Assembly: GCA_025997655.1 (NCBI GenBank)
Contig: BNUW01000148.1
Coordinates: 1-5,703 of the forward strand
DNA length: 5,703 bases
Direction: 5' to 3'
Source of the DNA: Spirochaetia bacterium
GTDB taxonomy: Bacteria > Spirochaetota > Spirochaetia > Treponematales > Breznakiellaceae
Shown here: one piece after another, positions 1 through 5,447 of the stretch
Position numbering within the stretch: the first letter of the stretch is position 1
Layout: the number at the start of each line of letters is the position of its first letter
Notes under the pieces: model-generated
The model's input: the letters and a program-made list of their open reading frames with translations, nothing else
What the model was told of the DNA's origin: nothing
Databases searched by the model: none
Made by a program: the position numbers and the translations under genes

Positions 1-1
1 C

Positions 2-412
2 CTGGGTAGCGGTACCATTGTGCTGAGCTACTATAGTAGTAACAACTCCACCTTGAGCTTCGCTAGCGGCTCCACGCTGACCGGATTAACCTCCGGCGCT
101 GTTGTCCACACCATGGACTGGTCAACTGCAATCTCAGCGGCGAGACATTTCACCACAAACCCGGAAATCTACTTGATAGGAGGCGCCTCAATAACGGGTG
201 CTCCAACAACCTTGAGTGTCACTCCTCTTAATATTACAGCGTCACAATTCATTTTTGGTCCTTCTGGGAACCCAATAACTAACGGGGCACGACCAACCAT
301 CTTCTTCGCCCCGGCGGGCGCTGCAAAGCTTAATAGTAATGGTGGGGATCGGAACCTCAACGCAAGTTCAGTTATTAACTGGCACTACACCGCCACCGAT
401 CTACCCAACTAA
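2..412 (+). CDS. C-terminal fragment of a Ser/Thr/Asn/Gly-rich, probably exported protein (5' partial)
   Basis: The frame is open from the first bases of the window and ends at TAA 410-412, giving about 136 residues of what is probably a longer protein. A GTG at 20 could in principle start it, but no ribosome-binding site precedes it and the residues before it (LGSGTIV) continue the same composition, so I treat it as partial. The sequence is rich in Ser, Thr, Asn, Gly and small hydrophobic residues, with short strand-like stretches such as IYLIGG and PTIFFAP. It has no Cys and few charged residues. That is typical of beta-rich surface or secreted proteins (beta-helix, adhesin-like), but I recognise no family and see no catalytic motif. 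It ends in a polar DLPN tail with no membrane anchor or LPXTG-like signal. Base composition is less G+C-rich than the helicase operon. The coding call is fairly safe; the exported location is inference. Confidence 0.6.
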   Translation: MGSGTIVLSYYSSNNSTLSFASGSTLTGLTSGAVVHTMDWSTAISAARHFTTNPEIYLIGGASITGAPTTLSVTPLNITASQFIFGPSGNPITNGARPTIFFAPAGAAKLNSNGGDRNLNASSVINWHYTATDLPN

Positions 413-426
413 TTGGCACAAGGAGT

Positions 427-448
427 CCGGCATCCGCCGGTTTCCTTT
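427..448 (+). terminator. Weak hairpin followed by T-rich stretch just after the first gene
   Basis: CCGGC (427-431) pairs with GCCGG (436-440) around a 4-nt ATCC loop and is followed by TTTCCTTT (441-448). It lies 14 nt after the stop of the upstream gene, so it could be a weak intrinsic terminator. The stem is only 5 bp and the T-tract is interrupted, so the strong terminator at 600-635 is a better candidate. Confidence 0.3.
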
Positions 449-465
449 GCCAGACAAATCCTAAA

Positions 466-481
466 CGGACCTTCGGGTCCG
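466..481. repeat. Perfect 6-bp inverted repeat with UUCG tetraloop
   Basis: CGGACC (466-471) and GGTCCG (476-481) are perfect complements around TTCG. As + strand RNA this is the very stable C(UUCG)G tetraloop hairpin. No T-run follows on the + strand, so it is not an ordinary + terminator. On the - strand it is followed by TTTAGGATTT, which is weak. It may be part of a structured RNA or a repeated palindromic element together with the next hairpin. Confidence 0.6.
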
Positions 482-483
482 CG

Positions 484-513
484 GGGTTGCCGGGAAGCAA
501 TTCCCGGCAACCC
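484..513. repeat. Perfect 13-bp inverted repeat with GCAA (GNRA) loop
   Basis: Positions 484-496 (GGGTTGCCGGGAA) are the exact reverse complement of 501-513, separated by GCAA 497-500. The + strand RNA would form a 13-bp stem capped by a GNRA tetraloop. No T-tract follows on either strand, so it does not look like a simple terminator. It starts 2 nt after the UUCG hairpin, and the pair resembles a REP/BIME-type extragenic palindrome or a small structured RNA. This window holds only one copy, so the repeat interpretation cannot be tested here. Confidence 0.65.
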
Positions 514-528
514 TCCGCATTGCGGAAG

Positions 529-560
529 AAAAAAAGGGCTGCCGGACCCTTAATCCGGCA
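529..560 (-). terminator. Probable - strand intrinsic terminator for the Rpn gene
   Basis: On the - strand, TGCCGGA (560-554) pairs with TCCGGCA (546-540) around a 7-nt loop. Four nucleotides later comes a run of seven T (535-529), continuing as CTT. This is the only stem plus T-run of this polarity downstream of the Rpn stop at 675. The 7-bp stem is G+C-rich. The distance of about 115 nt from the stop codon and the 4-nt gap before the T-run make the call moderate. Confidence 0.5.
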
Positions 561-566
561 CGGGGC

Positions 567-592
567 CTGCGGCTAACTCACTTTCTCCGCAG
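567..592 (+). other. Short hairpin ahead of the terminator (CTGCGG/CCGCAG)
   Basis: CTGCGG (567-572) is complementary to CCGCAG (587-592) with a 14-nt loop. Part of the 3' arm, GCAG with the following AAA (589-595), is also complementary to TTTCTGC (617-623), which overlaps the 3' arm of the terminator at 600-635. The two pairings exclude each other, as in attenuators. No + strand gene lies downstream to be controlled, so a regulatory role is doubtful. Confidence 0.3.
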
Positions 593-599
593 AAACCGG

Positions 600-635
600 G
601 GCTGCAGGGACGTCCATTTCTGCAGCCTTTTTTTT
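600..635 (+). terminator. Strong rho-independent terminator, + strand
   Basis: GGCTGCAG (600-607) pairs perfectly with CTGCAGCC (620-627) around a 12-nt loop and is followed at once by eight T (628-635). It lies between the upstream + gene and the convergent Rpn gene, so it would stop + strand transcription before it ran antisense into Rpn. It is 188 nt past the upstream stop codon, which leaves a long structured 3' tail or a separate small transcript. Confidence 0.85.
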
Positions 636-639
636 AGGG

Positions 640-654
640 CCCGGCTCACCCGGG
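640..654. repeat. Small inverted repeat downstream of the Rpn stop
   Basis: CCCGG (640-644) and CCGGG (650-654) form a 5-bp stem around CTCAC, about 20 nt beyond the Rpn stop codon on the - strand. No T-run follows it on the - strand, so it is more likely a 3'-end stabilising hairpin, or chance, than a terminator. Confidence 0.3.
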
Positions 655-674
655 AAATATATTAGTACCGCCGC

Positions 675-1550
675 TTATTGTTCGGCAAGCTTTTTAATAG
701 TGTCCATGGGTATACCGGTAATTATCTGGACCAATTCCGGCGAGATTCCTGCTTGCAAGGCTTTTTTCGCTGTTTCTTCCCGGCCCTCTTCCCGGCCCTC
801 TTCCCGACCCTCTTCCCAGGCTTCTTCTCCCCTCACCTTTAGGGCGGTATCCAAATTCCATTCGTTTAATAACATGTTGATTATCTCCTTAGAATGTAGT
901 TTTAAAAAATCCTTGAGGATATTGTGCTTGATGCAGTATTTTATCGCAGTTTCCATGGCTTTTTCGCTGCCGGGCGCCGCTTCCTCGCACTCACGGACCT
1001 TGGCAATGAAAGCGCTGTACTCCTCCAGCGTCTTGCATCTTTGGAGGATAGCCTTATTGCGGCCCTGATTGATGTTGTAGACCGTGACTATCACTTCCAA
1101 CTCAGGCGGCGCCCCCGGCAGAATCCCCAAAAAAGAGGCATCCTTATATGAATCTGAAAGCCTCAGCGTCTTTTTATCATCGTAGGGCTTGGTTCCGTTA
1201 TAGAGTACGATGAATTCAGGCCGGGGCAGGGGTATCTTTTTTTCCCGGTATATATCTTCATCGTTGGTTATTTTCTTGTAGATTTCTGCACAGTATAAAA
1301 GCAGCCGCAGGGGCATGTTTTCGTTGATCGTACTCTGATGCTCAACCAAGACCACCAGGATATCGGCTATGACAAACGAAATATCATTCATCTGCCCCGA
1401 GAATAAAACGCTTTCAAGGGTGTTTATCCTGATGGGTACATCCGGGGGGAGCATAATACCCTCAAGCGCGCCGTACAGTTCCCGCAACGTATCGGGGTCA
1501 CTGAAAAGCCAGGAGAATACGCTGCTTTTGTAAGCTCTGGTTACACCCAT
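675..1550 (-). CDS. Rpn-family recombination-promoting nuclease / putative transposase (PD-(D/E)XK)
   Basis: This is a complete 291-residue protein of the PD-(D/E)XK nuclease group known as Rpn or 'PDDEXK family transposase'. Characterised members such as E. coli RpnA are metal-dependent DNA endonucleases that promote RecA-independent recombination. The nuclease core is at residues 5-165: NDISF with D56 as probable metal ligand, then the strand VLVEHQS with the E70-x-Q72 pair that replaces the usual E-x-K, then NMPLRLLLY (79-86). FIVLYNGT (113-120) is another family hallmark. The C-terminal part is helical (175-235), then a charged EEGREEGREEGREE segment (246-259), then a helix-turn-helix-like tail (PELVQIITGIPMDTIKKL). 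The start is ATG 1548-1550; no clear Shine-Dalgarno precedes it. It is transcribed away from the helicase operon and has lower G+C, suggesting an independent, possibly horizontally moved gene. Family is confident; activity in the host is unknown. Confidence 0.9.
   Translation of the reverse strand: MGVTRAYKSSVFSWLFSDPDTLRELYGALEGIMLPPDVPIRINTLESVLFSGQMNDISFVIADILVVLVEHQSTINENMPLRLLLYCAEIYKKITNDEDIYREKKIPLPRPEFIVLYNGTKPYDDKKTLRLSDSYKDASFLGILPGAPPELEVIVTVYNINQGRNKAILQRCKTLEEYSAFIAKVRECEEAAPGSEKAMETAIKYCIKHNILKDFLKLHSKEIINMLLNEWNLDTALKVRGEEAWEEGREEGREEGREETAKKALQAGISPELVQIITGIPMDTIKKLAEQ
776..820. repeat. In-frame 12-bp tandem repeat inside the Rpn gene
   Basis: The unit CTTCCCGGCCCT occurs at 776-787 and 788-799, again at 800-811 with one mismatch, and partly (CTTCCCAGG) at 812-820. 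On the coding (-) strand it encodes the Glu-Glu-Gly-Arg repeat. Because the unit is a multiple of three, copy-number change by slippage would lengthen or shorten the charged linker without breaking the frame. Confidence 0.85.
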
Positions 1551-1556
1551 ACTTCA

Positions 1557-1585
1557 AAAATACCGGAAACGGATCAATATTTCAA
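1557..1585 (-). promoter_or_regulatory. Sigma70-like promoter for the Rpn gene
   Basis: On the - strand, TTGAAA (1585-1580) and TATTTT (1562-1557) are separated by exactly 17 nt, a good match to the -35/-10 consensus. Only 6 nt separate the -10 box from the ATG at 1550, so transcription would start at or next to the start codon. That fits the lack of a good ribosome-binding site, although a weak GAAG lies at 1555-1552. Confidence 0.5.
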
Positions 1586-1590
1586 TACTC

Positions 1591-1619
1591 TTCCCACTCC
1601 CCCCCATTCCCTATATAAT
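1591..1619 (+). promoter_or_regulatory. Sigma70-like promoter for the helicase operon
   Basis: A perfect -10 box TATAAT (1614-1619) lies 17 nt after TTCCCA (1591-1596), which matches the -35 consensus at four of six positions. The -10 box ends 9 nt before the ATG at 1629, so the mRNA leader would be only a few nucleotides. No Shine-Dalgarno sequence is present between them. The spacer contains a run of seven C (1599-1605). Confidence 0.6.
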
Positions 1620-1628
1620 AGATAGGTT

Positions 1629-3329
1629 ATGGCAATTGACCCCGCAAATCCTCTGATTGTGCAAAGCGACCGTACCCTGCTTTTGGATGTACACGCCCCC
1701 CGTGCCGAGGAAGCCCGGGCTGCTATTATGCCCTTTGCGGAACTGGAAAAGTCCCCGGAACATATCCATACCTTCAGGATAAGCCCCCTGTCCCTCTGGA
1801 ACGCCGCCAGTGCGGGCTTCAGTGCCGCCGATGTGGCGGCCTCCCTGGATACCTTCAGCCGCTACCCCGTTCCCCAGAACATCATTGAAGGGTTCTCCGA
1901 CACCATGGCCCGGTACGGCAAGCTCCGGCTTGTATCAAATTCTCCGGAACTATCCGACGAACTCCTCCTGGTGGCGGATGATACGGCGATCCTGGCGGAA
2001 ATAGGGGCGGCAAAGTCCCTGGATAAACTGGTGCAGCAAACCGACGGGGGGTTCCGGCTGCGGCTTACCGACCGGGGGAGCGTTAAGCGGGAACTTATCC
2101 GGATGGGCTGGCCGGTGCAGGATATGGCGCCCCTGGTGAATGGGGAGGACCTGGAACTCAGCCTGCGGACCAGCTCCGGCGTCACCGCAGCCTCGGGCCG
2201 GCCGTTTACCCTGCGGGACTACCAGGCCGATGCCGCCCGGTCGGTACTGGGGAATAGGGGGCCCGGGACCGGGTACGGGGTGGTGGTGCTTCCTTGCGGT
2301 TCCGGGAAAACCATGGTGGGGATGGCCCTGATGGCCATACTGAAAACCAATACCCTGATACTTACCACCAACGTGGCGGCGGTGCATCAGTGGATAGACG
2401 AACTCCTGGACAAAACGACCCTTACGGCGGATCAGATCGCCGAGTATACCGGGGATTCCAAGGGGGTAGCGCCGGTGACCGTGGCCACCTACCAGATTAT
2501 CACCTGGCGGCCCGATAAGGAGGCGGAATTTCCCCACTTCAAGCTCTTCCGGGAACGGCCCTGGGGGCTGATCATCTACGACGAGGTCCACCTGCTCCCG
2601 GCCCCGGTGTTCCGGGTTACGGCGGAACTCCAGGCGGTCAGGCGGCTGGGGCTTACCGCCACCCTGATCCGGGAGGACGGCGCGGAGGATGCGGTGTTCA
2701 GCCTGGTGGGGCCCAAGCGGTACGATGTGCCCTGGAAGGATCTGGAGGGTAAGGGTTGGATCGCCGAGGCCCTCTGCACGGAGATCCGCCTGGATATGCC
2801 GGAAAAGCTCAAGATACCCTACGCCGTGGCCACGCCCCGGGAGAAGTACCGCCTTGCCAGCGAAAACCCCCACAAGGAAACCATTGTCCGCCAACTGGTG
2901 GATAACCACGCCGATGACCACATCCTGGTAATCGGCCAGTATATCACCCAGTTGGAAGGGCTGGCCCGGCTCCTGGCGGCGCCGCTGATCACCGGGAAGA
3001 CCCCCAATGCGGAACGGGAGAAGGTGTACGGGGCCTTTAAGCGGGGAGAGGTCCGGGTCATCGTGGTATCCAAGGTGGCTAACTTTGCCATCGACCTGCC
3101 CGACGCCTCCATGGCCGTCCAGGTTTCGGGCTCCTTCGGCTCCCGTCAGGAGGAAGCCCAGCGCCTGGGCCGAATCCTGCGTCCCAAGGGCCGGAACTCC
3201 TACTTTTACACCCTGGTTTCCCGGTATACCGTGGAGGAAGACTTCGCCGCGAACCGCCAGAAGTTCCTTGCCGAGCAGGGTTACAAATACGCCATCCGGC
3301 ACTGGGGAACGGGGGTTCTTGATGAGTAG
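1629..3329 (+). CDS. XPB/ERCC3-type DEAD/DEAH-box DNA helicase
   Basis: This 566-residue superfamily 2 helicase is of the bacterial XPB type, an ATP-dependent 3'-5' DNA translocase related to the eukaryotic TFIIH and repair subunit. Residues 5-110 form the XPB/Ssl2-like N-terminal domain (NPLIVQSDRTLLL, SPEHIHTFRISPLSLWNAA). The helicase core follows: LRDYQADA (195-202), Walker A PCGSGKT (222-228), TTNVAAVHQW (246-255), DEVH box (318-321), TAT motif (343-345) with the XPB-specific RED loop (348-350), ILVIGQY (432-438), VSKVANFAIDLP (480-491) and motif VI QRLGRILRP (511-519). All catalytic residues, including the arginine fingers, are present. Length fits bacterial XPB. The start at ATG 1629 is supported by the conserved N-terminus and the promoter just upstream. 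It overlaps the next gene by 8 nt. Archaeal XPB pairs with the nuclease Bax1, which is absent from this window. The family is very sure; the exact cellular role (repair, transcription-coupled or other) is not established here. Confidence 0.96.
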   Translation: MAIDPANPLIVQSDRTLLLDVHAPRAEEARAAIMPFAELEKSPEHIHTFRISPLSLWNAASAGFSAADVAASLDTFSRYPVPQNIIEGFSDTMARYGKLRLVSNSPELSDELLLVADDTAILAEIGAAKSLDKLVQQTDGGFRLRLTDRGSVKRELIRMGWPVQDMAPLVNGEDLELSLRTSSGVTAASGRPFTLRDYQADAARSVLGNRGPGTGYGVVVLPCGSGKTMVGMALMAILKTNTLILTTNVAAVHQWIDELLDKTTLTADQIAEYTGDSKGVAPVTVATYQIITWRPDKEAEFPHFKLFRERPWGLIIYDEVHLLPAPVFRVTAELQAVRRLGLTATLIREDGAEDAVFSLVGPKRYDVPWKDLEGKGWIAEALCTEIRLDMPEKLKIPYAVATPREKYRLASENPHKETIVRQLVDNHADDHILVIGQYITQLEGLARLLAAPLITGKTPNAEREKVYGAFKRGEVRVIVVSKVANFAIDLPDASMAVQVSGSFGSRQEEAQRLGRILRPKGRNSYFYTLVSRYTVEEDFAANRQKFLAEQGYKYAIRHWGTGVLDE

Positions 3330-5445
3330 TGTTCCCTTCCAATCCCCGGATGTCTGGAAATCCGCCCTCCTCACCCTTCCGGATACCTCCTACTTCGAGC
3401 TGATGCGCAGTGTTTTTGGGAATGTTAAAACCCCCTTCAATAAGCAGCGGCTTGCGGAAGATTTGGCGGCCATTCTCTCCAAAAAGGAAACCCAGGAAAC
3501 CATCGCCGGGTATATCGACGAAACCGACGCCAGGGTCATTGCCGCCATCGCAACCCTGGAGGAGCCCGCGCCGGGGGAACTGGAAACCTTTTTTGCCGGG
3601 GAGTTTTCCTATGCGGAACTGCACGGCATACTCCTTAATCTGGAGGAACGGCTCATCCTCTATCGGTATCTGGATAAGGAGGTCCGCGGGCCGCGGCTTA
3701 ACAGCCCTCCGGTGCGTCGCCTCTCCCTGAACCCCCTCCTGGAACCGATACTTGCCCCAATCATTGCCGACAAGGGCTCCCTGTTCCCATCCTGGCCCCT
3801 TGACGTTTCGGGGGCGGCTCCCGGGGCGGCCCTTGACGACAGAATCCTGGCCGCGATCTTTGCCTTTATCGCCGGCGGGACGGATTTCTTTAAGACCGAA
3901 GGGGGGATACGGAAAAAGGTCCTTGATGACGGCAAGCTTCTTTTCCCGGGCCTGGACCTTGAGGCCATTATCGGCGGCCTCTTAGCGGTAGGTTTACTGC
4001 GCCAGGAAGATGAGGGGCTTGCCATTGAGGAATCGAAACTCCGCCACTTTAAGGACCTTTCCTTCACTGCCCGGCGGGAATATGCGGCTGCGGGAATCAT
4101 TCATGGGTCGGCGTTGGAGGGGCCGCCTCCCTTGCTGCAGTATGGCCGGAGCCGCCTCCAGGCGCCGGTCAGGTTTATCCATACCTTTTTGAGCGTCCTG
4201 CGGATAGACCGGCAGTACCCGCGGGCGACCCTCAGACGGATTGCGGATACGCTGGAACGGGACAGTATTGGGCAGGCCGGTTTCCGGGCGGCCCCGTATG
4301 GGGTGGCGGAAGCCGGCGTATTCGATACGATGCTGGAAGCCCTGCAAACCGTCGGTCTTCTGGGAAGCGCCGGTGAAACGAATGACCGGTATTTCCGGTA
4401 TCCCCCGGCTCTTAGCCCCCCTCCCGGCGGCGCGGGCGGGCCGGTGATCGCCATGGATACGGCCTTTTCCTGCATACTCTACCCGGAGATTAGCTTTGAG
4501 GATGCCCTGGAATTGGCCTCTTTCTGCGAGGTCCGGGAAACCGGCACGGCGGTACGGTTTGAGCTGACCAGGGAATCGGTGGTCCGGGGCTTTGACCGGG
4601 GCATGAAAGCCGACGCCATGCTGAGCCTGCTGGACCGCCTGTCCCTTAACCAGGTGGAACAGAACCTCCGCTGGACCGTGAAGGATTGGGAAACCCGCTA
4701 TACCGGGGTTTCCCTGCACCAGGGGCTGGTCCTCACCCTGGCGGAGGATCGCCGCTACCTGGCCGAGGCGGAACCCGTGGCATCCCTGATCACCCGGACC
4801 GTGGCGCCGGGGGTGTACCTCCTTTCGGCAAACGAAAAGGCCGGCGTGGTACAGGCCCTGCACAAGGCGGGGATAGATATCATCGCCCAGCCATCCACGG
4901 TCAAAGAACCTTTTTCTGCGGAACGGCGCAGCCCCTATCCGTCCCCGGAATCGGCGTTACCCTACCCGGCCCAAAACCTTTTCCCTGACACTTCGGAATC
5001 CCCCTCCCGGAATGGGGAAAAGGCGGAGCAGTACAAGGAGCGTTTCCGTGCGTCCCTGGGGAAACTGTCCCTTACCAAGGGTGAGCGGGACGAACTGGCC
5101 GCCCGCATTGAACGGCGGCTGATCCTCAATGAATCCCAACTGGCGGGTGTTTCGGTACGGTATGAAAAACTGGAAGCCCGGGGTCTTGACTATGTGGGGA
5201 AAACCGTCATCGCGAAACAGGCCATTGCGTCAAAGCAGCTCATAGAAATTACGTGGTCCAATCCGGACGGTGAAGTGAACCGGGTCATCGGAAAACCCGA
5301 GGCCCTGGAAAAATCCGGGGGAGAGACCCTGTTGGTCCTCAACCCCGTACCGCAAGGCGCGTTAGTGCCCGGCGAGGTGATCCGCCTCCCCTTGGGAAAG
5401 ATCGGTCTCCTCAGGCGGATTAAACAATCAATATTTGGAGAGTGA
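3322..5445 (+). CDS. Helicase-associated protein with XPB/Ssl2-like domain and WYL-like C-terminus
   Basis: The frame is open further upstream, but the likely start is ATG 3322, which overlaps the helicase stop (ATGAGTAG). It gives 707 residues and is preceded by a G-rich stretch (3311-3315). An earlier start would lie deep inside the helicase gene and add Arg/Pro/Ser-rich nonsense. Residues 1-370 are mostly helical, with winged-helix-like pieces, and lack recognisable enzymatic motifs. Residues 374-525 resemble the Helicase_C_3 / XPB-Ssl2 N-terminal domain (PF13625), with RFELTRESVVRGFDRG, VEQNLRWTVKDWETRY and GVYLLSANEKAGVVQALHKAGI. A Pro/Ser-rich linker follows (525-565). The last part (about 625-705) has the pattern of a WYL domain: AIASKQLIEITWSNPDGEVNRVIGKPEAL. 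Genes of this kind also sit beside XPB in actinobacteria. It probably regulates or loads the helicase; that role is inference. No Walker motif or nuclease motif is visible. Confidence 0.85.
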   Translation: MSSVPFQSPDVWKSALLTLPDTSYFELMRSVFGNVKTPFNKQRLAEDLAAILSKKETQETIAGYIDETDARVIAAIATLEEPAPGELETFFAGEFSYAELHGILLNLEERLILYRYLDKEVRGPRLNSPPVRRLSLNPLLEPILAPIIADKGSLFPSWPLDVSGAAPGAALDDRILAAIFAFIAGGTDFFKTEGGIRKKVLDDGKLLFPGLDLEAIIGGLLAVGLLRQEDEGLAIEESKLRHFKDLSFTARREYAAAGIIHGSALEGPPPLLQYGRSRLQAPVRFIHTFLSVLRIDRQYPRATLRRIADTLERDSIGQAGFRAAPYGVAEAGVFDTMLEALQTVGLLGSAGETNDRYFRYPPALSPPPGGAGGPVIAMDTAFSCILYPEISFEDALELASFCEVRETGTAVRFELTRESVVRGFDRGMKADAMLSLLDRLSLNQVEQNLRWTVKDWETRYTGVSLHQGLVLTLAEDRRYLAEAEPVASLITRTVAPGVYLLSANEKAGVVQALHKAGIDIIAQPSTVKEPFSAERRSPYPSPESALPYPAQNLFPDTSESPSRNGEKAEQYKERFRASLGKLSLTKGERDELAARIERRLILNESQLAGVSVRYEKLEARGLDYVGKTVIAKQAIASKQLIEITWSNPDGEVNRVIGKPEALEKSGGETLLVLNPVPQGALVPGEVIRLPLGKIGLLRRIKQSIFGE
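5437..5440 (+). promoter_or_regulatory. Ribosome-binding site of the NYN gene
   Basis: GGAG lies 7 nt before the ATG at 5448 and inside the last codons of the preceding gene. It is the clearest Shine-Dalgarno in the window and supports that start. It suggests independent ribosome loading or re-initiation on the polycistronic mRNA. Confidence 0.7.
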
Positions 5446-5447
5446 AT

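Noticed and set aside
460..580. Integron attC-like site, suggested by CTAAA, CTAAC and long stems
   Set aside because: No paired core sites of the RYYYAAC/GTTRRRY form and no imperfect hairpin with the expected extrahelical bases; the stems are perfect and tetraloop-capped.
413..674. Riboswitch, tRNA or known small RNA in the hairpin region
   Set aside because: I find no cloverleaf, no T-loop consensus, no conserved riboswitch core, and no + strand gene downstream to regulate.
700..1151. Two + strand open frames opposite the Rpn gene
   Set aside because: One starts with a Ser/Arg/Pro repeat that is simply the antisense of the EEGR repeat; the other lacks a ribosome-binding site. Both lie under a clearly conserved gene.
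675..1550. Rpn gene as an insertion sequence with terminal inverted repeats
   Set aside because: Despite the 'transposase' family name, I see no matching inverted repeats or target-site duplication flanking it, and the gene has its own promoter and likely terminator.
3007..3321. Upstream extension of the helicase-associated protein to an ATG at 3007
   Set aside because: These 105 codons overlap the conserved helicase motifs V and VI in another frame and read as Arg/Pro/Ser-rich noise; the ATG at 3322 with the 8-nt overlap is far more natural.
1950..3374. Long open frame on the - strand (474 codons) across the helicase gene
   Set aside because: It is opposite a fully conserved helicase, is Gly/Pro/His/Arg-rich with no domain pattern, and reflects the high G+C third positions of the + gene.
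3994..4863. Open frame on the - strand (289 codons)
   Set aside because: Shadow of the helicase-associated gene; no ribosome-binding site and no recognisable protein pattern.
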